Assembly: GCF_963675815.1 (NCBI RefSeq)
Contig: NZ_OY776576.1
Location: 255,202-319,201, forward strand
DNA length: 64,000 nt
Reading direction: 5' to 3'
DNA from: an uncultured Desulfuromusa sp.
GTDB lineage: Bacteria; Desulfobacterota; Desulfuromonadia; Desulfuromonadales; Geopsychrobacteraceae
How positions within the stretch are numbered: position 1 is the first letter of the stretch; each line of letters begins with the position of its first letter. Below are positions 42,818 through 52,382 of the stretch, piece after piece. Below the pieces are notes generated by a model that was given only the letters and a program-made list of their open reading frames with translations, had not been told where the DNA came from and ran no database searches. The translations under genes were made by a program, and so were the position numbers.

Positions 42818-43228
42818 TCACCATTCCTGATAGGGAATATCGTTCAACCCGATCAAATCACTGCCGCTGCGGATGTCAAAGCACCCTCCTTCGGCCAATT
42901 GACCGTTTTCGGCCGGCTCTGGAGGGAGGCAATTCCAGCTGTCACTCCTCAGGGTAAATGGATCTCGGGGAACATCACGAATATATTTACTGCTGACCAA
43001 CTGATCCAGGCTATCTGGATAGAGGCCGTTATCGGCAAAAAAGGCATCAATTGACCGGCGCATCTGATACAAGTCTTCGGCAAGGGCCGATTCTCTCGCC
43101 TTGATCTGACTTCGTTTGTAGCTGGGCACGGCAATACTGGCCAGAATCGACATAATGACCATAACCGCCAGCAATTCGAATAACGTAAAGCCCTTGGAAG
43201 ACTTCGCACATTTCAACAAATTTATCAT
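42818..43228 (-). CDS. type IV pilin-like/GspG-like pseudopilin
   Basis: 136 residues. Prepilin peptidase site in SSKGFTLFELLAVMVIMSIL, with Glu at +5. The C-terminal half has RRSIDAFFADNGLYPDSLDQ and DVPRDPFTLRSDSW, the GspG layout, plus two Cys that may form a disulfide. It is the last gene of the secretion operon, one base after the next pseudopilin gene. Confidence 0.92.
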   Translation of the reverse strand: MINLLKCAKSSKGFTLFELLAVMVIMSILASIAVPSYKRSQIKARESALAEDLYQMRRSIDAFFADNGLYPDSLDQLVSSKYIRDVPRDPFTLRSDSWNCLPPEPAENGQLAEGGCFDIRSGSDLIGLNDIPYQEW

Positions 43229-43717
43229 TTACCAGTCCCGGTAAGTGGTTCCATCAAGAGCAATAGCTTCACTCTGGCTGTAAACATCAAAAACATCTTC
43301 ACCACCCCACACCGTTGAGTCAACCTCATCAATGTAGGAACGCAAACCCCAGCCAAGATCATCACGGTCGAAGGGATCTTTGGGAATACGACGCAGGTAT
43401 TTCTTTTTGTAGGGATAGAGTCCGCCCCAATCGTTTCCTTCCAGCAGCTTTTCCAGTTCCTCGGGATAACCCGATTTACCAACTGTTGCAAAAATCTTTT
43501 TCTCTGCGACAGCTTGGTCATAATCAAGCTTATATGCATCAATGGCACTCCGAATATCGCGCAAGTTACGTCGCAGTTCCAATTCTTTCGTCCGGGTCAC
43601 AGTCACTTCAGATAAAGGCAGGACCACCGAGGCGAGTATCGCCAGGATTGCCATGGCGATCACCAGTTCAATGAAGGTCAATCCTGAACAATTTTTAGCA
43701 CGCTGAGTTTGCATCAA
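43229..43717 (-). CDS. GspG-like major pseudopilin
   Basis: 162 residues. The prepilin motif NCSGLTFIELVIAMAILAIL has Gly before Leu and Glu at +5. RRNLRDIRSAIDAYKLDYDQ and YLRRIPKDPFDRDDLGWGLR match the T2SS GspG family (the conserved P-x-DP-(W/F) loop). With the preceding secretin and the following pseudopilin gene it forms the pseudopilus part of the operon. Confidence 0.92.
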   Translation of the reverse strand: MMQTQRAKNCSGLTFIELVIAMAILAILASVVLPLSEVTVTRTKELELRRNLRDIRSAIDAYKLDYDQAVAEKKIFATVGKSGYPEELEKLLEGNDWGGLYPYKKKYLRRIPKDPFDRDDLGWGLRSYIDEVDSTVWGGEDVFDVYSQSEAIALDGTTYRDW

Positions 43718-43723
43718 CCGACT

Positions 43724-46141
43724 CTAAGGGGCAACTTCGATCAGCAAACCGGAAGGATCGACTGCAATTCGCTCACCCGCTACGTTTCTGAAATTTGTCC
43801 GCGTCGGCTTGATTTCAGCTTTGCCGACCGCTATTGCCCGGAACTGCAGACTGAATAATTCTCCAGCGCCGGAAACACCTTGACCGCCAGAACCCTGTTT
43901 CAGTCCGACGATAACTCTTCCCCCCGGATTAAGATCCGTATAAGTGAAAACATTTACTCCATTATCTCTATTGAGGAAAGCACCCTCCTTCGCACTGACA
44001 AGTTCAAAGAGGGCTGGATCATATTGTACATACAAAGGAGCGCTGAACAGAGATTCGACCTCACTAACATGAAAACTCAAAGTGAATTCATCCCCCTGGT
44101 TGACAAGTTGTGCTCCTTCAACAAAAACCGTCGGTTTGAGCTCCTGTCCGGCGACTTGATTTGCAGGAATCAGCTCTTCAGTCATCATACTTGTAGCAGG
44201 TTCTTCCTCAACGGTTCCAGCAGGGGCTTCGGGTTTCTCTGGCAATGGAGTTACTACCTTTTTCTGCTTTGGATTTTCCTTGACAGATTTTAAATCAGTC
44301 TGCGGCTCCAGCCCTTCCTGACCAACTCGATATTCGTCAGCAAAGGTGCCAAAATTCCGCCCGAATTTCAGATCATCCTCACCGCCGGACCAGATACTGG
44401 CGGTATCACCTTGAGGAACATGAACCGATTTGACAATATGCGGAGTAATCGACAGCAGTATTTCACGCTTGGTTTTGGTTTTATCAGTGCCGTTAAAAAG
44501 CTCTCCAAGAAGAGGAATATCACCCAGTACCGGAAATACATTTTTTGTGGTCGAATTGTCGTTGCGGATCAGTCCACCAATAATAGTTTGCTCGCCATCC
44601 TTGAGCGTTAGAGTCGTATCAGCATTAGTTGAAGAAATGGTAATAACGGCAGTTCCATTCGCGGTCTTTTCACGACCTGAGACGTTACTCACCTCAAGGC
44701 CCAATTTCGTAATAATAGTATTATCCAGCTGGATCGACGGCTCGACATCCAACTTGACCCCGACATCAATATACTGAACATTCTCAGAGGTCTGGGTATC
44801 ATTGATGGTCACGGTAATGACAGGTTCACGGCTGCCAACATGAACCTTGGCTTTTTCTTTGTTTCTGACGCGGATTTTGGGGTTAGCCAGAACGTCAGCG
44901 TTAACCAAAGTTTTCATAAATTTGAACGCAGCTGTCGGAATCGAATAAAAAGGATCCAATCCATTCACCGTTTCTATCAACCCGGTTGTTGGTGATCCAG
45001 CTGACAAACCGGAAGCGACAATCGTTCCTGATCCGGGAACACTGAGACCAGCACCAATAGAATAATTACTGAGTTTCAAGCCTAGCTCTCTGGTATCACT
45101 GTGATTCACCTCAAGCAATTCAAGGTCAAAGACCACCTCAGAATTGCCCCTGTCATTCGCTTCAATCAGCTTTTGCGCCAATCGAATCACGTCCGGTTGA
45201 TCGCGGATGACAATGGCGTTGAGCTCTTCCTGGACATAAATTTTCCGCACTTGAAGCATAGTGCGTAACATGTTAACCGCTTTTTTGGCGTCGATATGCG
45301 ACAGGTAAAAGGTCTGAATAATCTGATCTTCAAACTGCTTCTGTTTGTCACGGGTTTTCGGGAACAAAATGATTGTCTTCTTGTTGAGAATCTTCTTGTC
45401 AAGTTTGTTCATCCGTAACAGCAGTTCCAGCGCCTGGGCAAAGGTGGCCTGTTCTAGAAATAGCGTGGTTTTATTGCTGCGAACATCCTCATCCAGAATA
45501 AAGTTGATTCCGGAAAGCTTGGTCAGGATGTCAAACACATCGGGTAGTTTTGTGTCACGAAAGTTCAGATTAATCGGCTCGGTCGATGCTACCTCGAGTT
45601 CTATGCCATCAACCAGCGCGTATTTATTCTGTTTGATTTTTTCTTTGAGCTGCAGCGCCGGTTGATAATCAGGAAGAATTGATAGGGCGCTATCCACCGT
45701 ATCTTGGGCTTCTGACCTACGATTCGTCTGCAACAATACTTGCGCTTCCTGGACCAGCTTTTCGACCTGAAGATAATTACGTGCTATCTTCAAGCCGTCA
45801 AATGCAGCAAACAGGGCACCATCCAGCTCCGTTGCCAGTTGATATTCCTGCAGAGCCTTCAAATACTGTTGCTGGGCAATAAAATCATCGCCCTTCCCTT
45901 TATGCTCTAAAGCCGCTTTGTTCCTGGCGCTGTTCAGATTCAAGCGGTATTGATGACTGCCTGGATTACTCTCAACCGCCGCTAAATAATCCATTACCGC
46001 CTGATCATAATTTTGCTGTTCAAGTGCCTGATTTCCTTTATCGAATGAAGCCTGTCCAGCCACACACCCCGATAGTACCAACAGCAGCAACAGGCTGAAA
46101 AAAAACAGCATGCTCTGATTGATTATTTTTTTCATTGCCAT
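43724..46141 (-). CDS. secretin (GspD/PilQ family) with TPR and C-terminal cohesin domain
   Basis: 805 residues from the ATG at 46141 (AGAGG site). Lipoprotein signal with lipobox VLSGC. Residues about 30-170 are TPR-like. NLNFRDTKLPDVFDILTKLS starts the STN/secretin-N part. The secretin core covers ANPKIRVRNKEKAKVHVGSR, and TLTLKDGEQTIIGGLIRND to VFPVLGDIPLLGELF. After a charged linker the last 120 residues (VNQGDEFTLSFHVSEVESLF to GLLIEVAP) look like a cohesin domain. The fusion occurs in Geobacter-type secretion operons and suggests a calcium-dependent surface contact. Confidence 0.93.
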   Translation of the reverse strand: MAMKKIINQSMLFFFSLLLLLVLSGCVAGQASFDKGNQALEQQNYDQAVMDYLAAVESNPGSHQYRLNLNSARNKAALEHKGKGDDFIAQQQYLKALQEYQLATELDGALFAAFDGLKIARNYLQVEKLVQEAQVLLQTNRRSEAQDTVDSALSILPDYQPALQLKEKIKQNKYALVDGIELEVASTEPINLNFRDTKLPDVFDILTKLSGINFILDEDVRSNKTTLFLEQATFAQALELLLRMNKLDKKILNKKTIILFPKTRDKQKQFEDQIIQTFYLSHIDAKKAVNMLRTMLQVRKIYVQEELNAIVIRDQPDVIRLAQKLIEANDRGNSEVVFDLELLEVNHSDTRELGLKLSNYSIGAGLSVPGSGTIVASGLSAGSPTTGLIETVNGLDPFYSIPTAAFKFMKTLVNADVLANPKIRVRNKEKAKVHVGSREPVITVTINDTQTSENVQYIDVGVKLDVEPSIQLDNTIITKLGLEVSNVSGREKTANGTAVITISSTNADTTLTLKDGEQTIIGGLIRNDNSTTKNVFPVLGDIPLLGELFNGTDKTKTKREILLSITPHIVKSVHVPQGDTASIWSGGEDDLKFGRNFGTFADEYRVGQEGLEPQTDLKSVKENPKQKKVVTPLPEKPEAPAGTVEEEPATSMMTEELIPANQVAGQELKPTVFVEGAQLVNQGDEFTLSFHVSEVESLFSAPLYVQYDPALFELVSAKEGAFLNRDNGVNVFTYTDLNPGGRVIVGLKQGSGGQGVSGAGELFSLQFRAIAVGKAEIKPTRTNFRNVAGERIAVDPSGLLIEVAP

Positions 46142-46164
46142 GGCAGCCTCTTTATTTAAAAACA

Positions 46165-46893
46165 TTATTGATCACCTTTATTATTTTCTGCTTCTGTGGT
46201 ATCAGCTGGCTCAGGTTTTCCATTATTCGGCTTGGGCTTGTCAATATCCGGCTCTTTGGGCATGACAAAAGCAGGACGATTCGACTGAAACTTGACGTTC
46301 GGCAAGCGCTGGGATTTCGCTTCGCTCAAACGTAAAACAATCTGTTGATCGGTCTGCTTGCGACCGACAGTTATCTCTTTGTTGCTGATACTGCGAACAA
46401 CCAGGTCATCGGCAAAAACATCGCCGGCTTTAACCAGGAAAACCTGCCCTTGTTTCGATGCAAGAAAAACCGTGTAATCTCCAGCCTTATTCAGATAACC
46501 CAAAACGTTCAATGATTGAATCGGTTCCGGCCCTTTTGGCTGAGGCTGAAAGACCACCGGAACGATTTGTCGCGGCGGTTTAACCTGTTCTGTAACTTTT
46601 GCTGGTGTTGATGCTGGAACGGGGTGTGGTTTAACCTGTGGTGCCGGCAAATAAAGCGGTCCGAAAAGATTTTTCTTTGGCGCTTGATATTGACGGTTCT
46701 CTCCGCCGGAGGTATTGAGTTCTGCCACAGTGGGAAAGTCTGCCGGTTTCTTTTTCTGCGAAAACAGTTGCGTTTGTTGCAAAGGCCCCTGTCCATCTGC
46801 AACTCTGCGCTGGCGCGGGGTCGCAACCCAGGCGTAAATAATGGCGCCGCAAAGTACCACCAGCAAAATGACGCTGATCTGTGACCGGTTCAA
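46165..46893 (-). CDS. PilP/GspC-like periplasmic linker protein
   Basis: 242 residues with one N-terminal membrane helix (ISVILLVVLCGAIIYAWV), a Pro-rich linker (residues about 70-125) and a small beta domain with LNVLGYLNKAGDYTVFLASK and VFLVKAGDVFADDLVVRSIS, the HR-domain look of GspC/PilP. Such proteins tie the inner-membrane platform to the secretin, the gene of which follows 23 bases downstream. The C-terminus is Lys/Pro/Asp-rich. Confidence 0.82.
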   Translation of the reverse strand: MNRSQISVILLVVLCGAIIYAWVATPRQRRVADGQGPLQQTQLFSQKKKPADFPTVAELNTSGGENRQYQAPKKNLFGPLYLPAPQVKPHPVPASTPAKVTEQVKPPRQIVPVVFQPQPKGPEPIQSLNVLGYLNKAGDYTVFLASKQGQVFLVKAGDVFADDLVVRSISNKEITVGRKQTDQQIVLRLSEAKSQRLPNVKFQSNRPAFVMPKEPDIDKPKPNNGKPEPADTTEAENNKGDQ

Positions 46894-47474
46894 GCTCTCC
46901 CCCTTTGAAAATAGGTTGCCAGTTCGATCTGTAAATCAACCTGCGGCTGTCCCTTTTGACTGGTTGAAGAACCTCTCAGAGAAATCTTTTCAATCAAGAT
47001 AATTCGCCGGGAATTTTCCACCAGATGGATAAACTTTTTTATCTGTGCATACTCCCCTTTGACCGAAAAACTCAGCCCATAGCGTAAAAACCCGGTTTCT
47101 TTATCCTGCTTGGGCTGATAATTGATCTGATGAATCTTTAAGTCCGCCTGCTGCGACCAATCGAACAGTTCACCGAGAAAAACCGAAAAATCGGCTTGCT
47201 GCGGAATCAATTGGTTAAACTGCTGAAGATTTCGGTCAAGCTGCTCTGCGGCGGAAACGGGGACGCCACTATTGGCAAATTCTAGCTGGCGTTGGCGGAC
47301 CTGTTGCTGCAAACGGGATTGTTCAGTTCTTAACTCCAGTAGATTTGGTTCTGTCACCCAGCTCTGTACGACATAAGCTGCGACAACACAAAGGGATAAA
47401 AGACCGATCACCATAATCCGACCGCGATTAGGTGCCCACACCGCGCTGATGAGGGGGTATTTCTGCAGCATCAA
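46890..47474 (-). CDS. pilO: PilO-like (GspM-type) inner-membrane protein
   Basis: 194 residues: one helix (GRIMVIGLLSLCVVAAYVVQ), a coiled coil (ELRTEQSRLQQQVRQRQLEF) and a ferredoxin-like periplasmic domain ending in VDLQIELATYFQRG. This is the PilO/GspM pattern. It pairs with the PilN-like protein to form the alignment subcomplex. It overlaps both neighbours by four bases. Confidence 0.85.
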   Translation of the reverse strand: MMLQKYPLISAVWAPNRGRIMVIGLLSLCVVAAYVVQSWVTEPNLLELRTEQSRLQQQVRQRQLEFANSGVPVSAAEQLDRNLQQFNQLIPQQADFSVFLGELFDWSQQADLKIHQINYQPKQDKETGFLRYGLSFSVKGEYAQIKKFIHLVENSRRIILIEKISLRGSSTSQKGQPQVDLQIELATYFQRGRA

Positions 47475-48019
47475 AACACCCCTTCCACACTGAGAGAAAA
47501 GCTTAAAGCCGAGCGTTTGCCACCATGGCCATCGTCAACATCAACTTCCACCTGGTTTTTCAGATAGACCTGATGGAACGCTTCTGCCTGGAAATGATCC
47601 AGAAGCTCCTGCAGGTTTGGTAAATTTCTTGCGACACCGGTCACCAGCAGGCTGTTCTTGCCATAGTCCGGGTTGAAGCTGCGCAAACTAACGCCATCAG
47701 GAAGTAGCCCTTCGATCCGGTCAAACAGAACGGTCCAGCGAAAAGCATCTCGCTGCAGCAGCAGCTCGGCCTGATGGTAAGCTTGTTGTTGTTCCGCAAG
47801 CTCTTCGGCACTGAGTCGCTGCGGTTGTTTGCCCCGCAGTTGCTCCTGCAGTGCATCAAGGTGGGTCTGATATTGCTGGGCCAGTTGCCGGCATTTCAGA
47901 TAAGTGCTCCCTTCGATGGCAAGCACGAGCAGCAACAACACCATGAAAACGGAAAGAGTCAATCTGACGGCTAGTTGATTGAGGTGGCGCTCACTGGCGA
48001 GATTGATTAACAGTTTCAT
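47471..48019 (-). CDS. pilN: PilN-like (GspL C-half) inner-membrane protein
   Basis: 182 residues. The short cytoplasmic N-terminus MKLLINLASERHLN contains the PilN-type INL motif that binds PilM. One membrane helix (LTLSVFMVLLLLVLAIEGST), a coiled coil and a periplasmic domain with LPDGVSLRSFNPDYGKNSLL follow. It overlaps the PilM-like gene by four bases. Confidence 0.85.
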   Translation of the reverse strand: MKLLINLASERHLNQLAVRLTLSVFMVLLLLVLAIEGSTYLKCRQLAQQYQTHLDALQEQLRGKQPQRLSAEELAEQQQAYHQAELLLQRDAFRWTVLFDRIEGLLPDGVSLRSFNPDYGKNSLLVTGVARNLPNLQELLDHFQAEAFHQVYLKNQVEVDVDDGHGGKRSALSFSLSVEGVF

Positions 48020-48945
48020 TTATCCCCCGTTATCATCCGCTCGGCAACCCCAAGGGCCGCCGCCATTCCACTGGCTTCGGCACCGTCAAAAGAGAGTTGA
48101 TGGCCGTTCATCAGTTTGCTCACTGGTGATATGAGGCACTGGACGTCCTGATCAAAAACTGATTCCACCGCTTTCAACAAAGCCTCCTGATCAAACCAGT
48201 CCGAATGTAAATAAACTGCTAGGCGGTTAAAAGCGGGCAATTCATGACGATATGTCACCAAAGTCCGGTTGAGCTCCTGAAACACCTGTCGCGGATCCTT
48301 ATGAATCCTTCGCAAACGGGAGAAAATCAGGATCTGATTGACAAAAATCAACAAACTGAGCTGGCCACCATCGACGCCGACCAGGATAAAATCCCGGCCC
48401 AGATCAATTTTTGTCCGGTAGGCGTTATAAAGGGCCAGACAATGGAAATCAACAACAGCAGCGGCATATCCGGCCTGCTCGATGAGCTCTTCATACTGCG
48501 TCAGGACATCTTTGCTGGTCACTGCAGCAAGCACTTTTTTCTGCCCAGATTCTTTTTCTTCTAAAACCTGAAAATCCAATGCCACGCGATTTGACGGAAC
48601 CGGCAACCGGTCTTTTAACTGCCAACGGATCATCTCGGCCCCTTCAGCCCAGTTTTTAAAGGGGGTTTCTATATCCAACATAAACAGTTGCCCAGCACTG
48701 TCAGGAAGAGCCACAGCAATGCGGTTATCCCGCTTTGCCAGTGGCGTTAATAACTCTTGCACTGCGTGCACAAAAAGGTCAGGTTGAGCGATGTTCAGTT
48801 CTCTAAAGCCTGGTTTTATGACACCATCGGCCAGAGCCAGATTCTGGCCATCAACCAGAGCGATATGCTTCGCTCGTCGCTGCACAGCGATGGCCCGTAG
48901 CCCCTGCTGACAGATTTCCAGCCCCAGATATGTTCTCCGCATCAT
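48016..48945 (-). CDS. pilM: PilM-like actin-fold protein
   Basis: 309 residues from the ATG at 48945 (GAAGGG site). The actin-like ATPase fold of PilM/GspL-N: TYLGLEICQQGLRAIAVQRR, RIAVALPDSAGQLFMLD, and FILVGVDGGQLSLLIF. It resides in the cytoplasm and bridges the ATPase to PilN. It overlaps the ATPase gene by a few bases at the start codon. Confidence 0.86.
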   Translation of the reverse strand: MMRRTYLGLEICQQGLRAIAVQRRAKHIALVDGQNLALADGVIKPGFRELNIAQPDLFVHAVQELLTPLAKRDNRIAVALPDSAGQLFMLDIETPFKNWAEGAEMIRWQLKDRLPVPSNRVALDFQVLEEKESGQKKVLAAVTSKDVLTQYEELIEQAGYAAAVVDFHCLALYNAYRTKIDLGRDFILVGVDGGQLSLLIFVNQILIFSRLRRIHKDPRQVFQELNRTLVTYRHELPAFNRLAVYLHSDWFDQEALLKAVESVFDQDVQCLISPVSKLMNGHQLSFDGAEASGMAAALGVAERMITGDK

Positions 48946-48949
48946 GCTT

Positions 48950-50695
48950 CTACCCTTCCGCAAAGGTAACGCGATCTATTTCGCGAAAAGTAGTTTCACC
49001 ACGCAGAACTTTTTCTAAAGCAGCCTGTCTTAAAAAGATCGTCCCGTCGGCGTGGGCCTGTTTTTTTAATTCTGACACGGGTGCTTTCCCGGCGATCATT
49101 TCACGCATGACATCATTCATTTCCAGCAGTTCAACGATAGCGCTGCGCCCGGAATAACCGAGACCGTTACATTCCTTGCAGCCGGGAGCATCATGAAAGT
49201 TGGCCGCAGCACCCTGCTCAGTCGTCAAGCCGTAGGAGTGCAGCAGCTCAGGGGGATGCACAACCGGCCGCTTACAGTGCCGGCACAGATTTCGGACCAG
49301 GCGCTGCGCCAGGACACAATTAAGACAGGAGACAAAATTATAAGCATCGATTCCCATGTGCAGAAAACGTCCCAGCACATCAAAAACATTGTTGGCATGC
49401 ACGGTGGTAAACACCAGATGGCCGGTCAGGGCCGACTGCACGGCGATCTGAGCGGTTTCGGGGTCGCGGATTTCACCGACCATAATTTTATCGGGGTCAT
49501 GACGTAAAATTGAGCGCAGTCCTCGGGCGAAGGTCAGCCCCTTTTTCTCATTGACCGGCACCTGGACAACCCCTTTGACCTGGTATTCAACCGGATCTTC
49601 AATAGTGACAATCTTTTCTTCGATCGAGTTGATTTCAGAGAGTGCCGCATACAGAGTGGTTGTCTTGCCACTTCCGGTCGGGCCGGTCACCAGCACCATA
49701 CCGTAAGGCTCACGGATCCGGCTGCGCATCCGTTGCATCTCCCGCGCGGAAAAGCCGAGGGCTTCGAAGCTGAGTCCGTGCATATCGGCGGCGATCGATT
49801 CTTTGTCCAAGATCCGGATCACGGCATCTTCACCAAAGCTGGTGGGCATGATCGACACCCGGAAATCGATCGATTTGTCTCCGAGACGAACCTTGAAACG
49901 GCCATCCTGGGGGATTCTCCGTTCGGAGATATCCAACTCACTCATAACCTTGATCCTGGAGATAATAGGACTTTGAAAGCGGCTGTCAATGGTCTCGGTG
50001 GCCTGAAAAAGAACTCCATCAACCCGGTATTTAATCACCACACCATCAACCGTTGCTTCAATATGGATATCGCTGGCCCGTTTCTTTAACGCATCAAACA
50101 GGGTGGAGTCGATCAGGCGGATAATCGGGCTAGTGTCGGCGGTCAGTTTGTCGATGGAAAGAACTTCATCCCCTTTGTCGGTTTCCTTGATCAGTTGCAG
50201 TTTGAAGTCTTCGGAAGCCTCACGCAGAACCCGCTGAGAACCGGCTCCCCGTTCGATCAGTCGCTCGATCTGCCCTTTGGCCGCAATCTTTAATTCAAGG
50301 GCCAGCCCAAGCTGCAGTTCCAGCTGATCCAGAGCGGTAACATCGGTTGGATCGGCGATAGCGATGGTCAGGGTAGTGTCGTTACGCTCAAGGGGAATCA
50401 GATGATGTTTGATCGGGATATCACTTGGCAGGGTGGCGATCAGTTCAGCATTGAGGATGGTGTCACTGAGATCGATGTAATCGTACTGAAACTGGGTCGC
50501 CAATGCCTTGGCCAGTTCGGCTTCAGTGAACAGACCGGCTTCAACACCAACGGTACCGAAACGTTTACCAGTTTGCTGTTGCTGTTCCAGGACCAAATCG
50601 ATTTCTGCCGGAGCAATAGCTCCCATATCGGCCAGGATCCGCCCAATTGGTTGGCGTTGATAGGTCATTTCTTTACCCATAAGATTATCCGACAT
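48950..50695 (-). CDS. GspE/PilB-family secretion ATPase
   Basis: 581 residues. N-terminal GspII_E domain (RQPIGRILADMGAIAPAEID). ATPase domain with Walker A GPTGSGKTTTLYAALSEINS, Asp box EKIVTIEDPVEY, Walker B DPDKIMVGEIRDPETA and His box LTGHLVFTTVHANN. A four-Cys zinc site (CRHCKRP and CKECNGLGYSGR) is typical of GspE and MshE. It powers pseudopilus assembly. The ATG is shared with the stop of the GspF-like gene (TGATG). Confidence 0.95.
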   Translation of the reverse strand: MSDNLMGKEMTYQRQPIGRILADMGAIAPAEIDLVLEQQQQTGKRFGTVGVEAGLFTEAELAKALATQFQYDYIDLSDTILNAELIATLPSDIPIKHHLIPLERNDTTLTIAIADPTDVTALDQLELQLGLALELKIAAKGQIERLIERGAGSQRVLREASEDFKLQLIKETDKGDEVLSIDKLTADTSPIIRLIDSTLFDALKKRASDIHIEATVDGVVIKYRVDGVLFQATETIDSRFQSPIISRIKVMSELDISERRIPQDGRFKVRLGDKSIDFRVSIMPTSFGEDAVIRILDKESIAADMHGLSFEALGFSAREMQRMRSRIREPYGMVLVTGPTGSGKTTTLYAALSEINSIEEKIVTIEDPVEYQVKGVVQVPVNEKKGLTFARGLRSILRHDPDKIMVGEIRDPETAQIAVQSALTGHLVFTTVHANNVFDVLGRFLHMGIDAYNFVSCLNCVLAQRLVRNLCRHCKRPVVHPPELLHSYGLTTEQGAAANFHDAPGCKECNGLGYSGRSAIVELLEMNDVMREMIAGKAPVSELKKQAHADGTIFLRQAALEKVLRGETTFREIDRVTFAEG

Positions 50696-51903
50696 CAGCC
50701 GACAGTCCCGGCCAGTTGGAAAATCGGCACATACATGGCGATAATAATAAAGGCGATCATAAAACCCATCACCATCATCAAAATGGGTTCAATCATCGTC
50801 GTCAGTTTTGTCAGTCGCTGTTCAACTTGTGCTTCGTAGTAATCGGCGATATCAGCGAGCATCTCGGTTAAAGACCCAGAAGTCTCTCCAACGCTGACCA
50901 TGCGCAAGGCCAGCGGCGGAAAAAATCCGGTGCGCGCCAGGGCATCGGACAGGGAGGTCCCTTCTTCAACCCGCCGAGCGGCCTGGACCATCGCTTGTTC
51001 CAGACTCAAATTATTGAGGGTTCCGCGCGACATCTGCATCGCGGGAACCAGTGGTGTACCGCTGGCAAGGGTGGTTCCCAGGGTGCGATTAAAACCGGAC
51101 AGGGCATAATCGGTTTTCAAGCCACCAACGAAAGGAAGGCGCAGCAGAAAACGATCAACCCGCAATCGACCACGGGAGCTGCGCAATAATGATTTTATCA
51201 GAGGTGCCGCAACAACCAAAGCTATCAGGAGAAGGTACCAATAGTGACCGATAAGTTCGGAAATGCCGATCAAAACTTGCGTCATCAGAGGTAATTCAAC
51301 ATTGGCATCAGCATAAATCTGGGTAAAACGGGGAACGACAAACAGCATCAGAAAAACCACCACAATAACTGCGGCCATGGTTAGCAGCAGAGGATAAAAG
51401 GAGGCGCTACGCACCTTGTCCCGGATCGCTTCAACCCGCTTCTGATACTCCAGAAATCGTGACATGGTTTCCGGCAGATCCCCGGTTTTTTCACCCGCCT
51501 TGATCGAGGCGATATATAGGGCGGGGAAAAAGCGCGGAAACTTGGCAAAAGCGTCGGACAGGGAGCTGCCACCTTTGATCTCTTCCCGAATTTCGTTGAG
51601 GATATCGCGAAAGGTGCCTGCTTCCATTTGTTCAGTCTGGGTATCAAGGATCTGCAGAATCGGCAGCCCTGAGCGCAGCAGCACCAGCAGTTCCTGGTTG
51701 AAAGAAAGAAACCGCTGGCCAGTCACTCGGGCAGATTGATGCCGACTCCCTTGTAAAAAGGATAAGGATTGCCGCCGGATCTGGAAGACGTGAAAGCCCT
51801 GCTCTTCGAGATTCTCTCGCAACTGGTCTCTGCTCGTCGAATCGTAGCTCTTCTCGACAATCCGACCATCGGCGGTACCGACTTTACACTGGAAGCTTGG
51901 CAT
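50695..51903 (-). CDS. GspF/PilC-family platform protein
   Basis: 402 residues with two repeated GspF domains and three membrane helices (LLLTMAAVIVVVFLMLFVVP, YWYLLLIALVVAAPL, and the C-terminal IEPILMMVMGFMIAFIIIAM). The family motifs LLRSGLPILQILDTQ and SRGTLNNLSLEQAMVQAARR are present. It is the first gene of the operon. Upstream lies a 104-base tandem duplication that should contain the promoter. Confidence 0.94.
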   Translation of the reverse strand: MPSFQCKVGTADGRIVEKSYDSTSRDQLRENLEEQGFHVFQIRRQSLSFLQGSRHQSARVTGQRFLSFNQELLVLLRSGLPILQILDTQTEQMEAGTFRDILNEIREEIKGGSSLSDAFAKFPRFFPALYIASIKAGEKTGDLPETMSRFLEYQKRVEAIRDKVRSASFYPLLLTMAAVIVVVFLMLFVVPRFTQIYADANVELPLMTQVLIGISELIGHYWYLLLIALVVAAPLIKSLLRSSRGRLRVDRFLLRLPFVGGLKTDYALSGFNRTLGTTLASGTPLVPAMQMSRGTLNNLSLEQAMVQAARRVEEGTSLSDALARTGFFPPLALRMVSVGETSGSLTEMLADIADYYEAQVEQRLTKLTTMIEPILMMVMGFMIAFIIIAMYVPIFQLAGTVG

Positions 51904-51929
51904 GGCAAACGGCTGTTTCAGAAGTAGAA

Positions 51930-52137
51930 GTATCCACTAATTTATCGCCTCTATACCCAAATTTCTACCCTCAATCAACGTTAATTGTAAGTTCATAAAC
52001 TTGGGATTGTTAGTCAATTTGAGTCGTTTCAATGTATCCACTAACTTATCGCCTCTACACCCAAATTTCTACCCTCAATCAACGTTAATTGTAAGTTCAT
52101 AAATTTGGGATTGTTAGTCAATTTGAGTCGTTTCAAT
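51930..52137. repeat. 104-bp tandem duplication with internal dyad
   Basis: Two near-identical copies (51930-52033 and 52034-52137) differ at a few bases. Each copy contains an imperfect 50-base dyad: CCCAAATTT at one end, AAATTTGGG (AAACTTGGG in copy 1) at the other, centred on AACGTT. It lies directly upstream of the secretion operon, so it may duplicate a regulatory site. Confidence 0.9.
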
Positions 52138-52244
52138 ATATTTGCAGCATAATATAATAAGCTAGAAACCGTTACACTTTTCCACAAAAACAAAATAACT
52201 CCACTTGGTTCCTGAACGGATCAGATTTTTCACGGCCATCATTA

Positions 52245-52273
52245 GGGACTGGATCCCGCAGAGGGCCTGTCCC
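52245..52273. repeat. REP-like palindrome
   Basis: GGGACTGGATCC, five bases, then AGGGCCTGTCCC: an imperfect inverted repeat of the same family as 42033-42060. The rest of the gap to 52382 holds A/T-rich sequence and a fragment (TTAATCCGCTTTGATCCGTG) that recurs in the RHS spacer block near 59640. Confidence 0.65.
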
Positions 52274-52382
52274 ATTTCACAACCCATTTGTTGAAATCAC
52301 AACCTTTTAGACATAGATTCAAAATCTTACCCCCCCCAAAAAAAGGTTGTGATTTTGATCTTAATCCGCTTTGATCCGTGTC

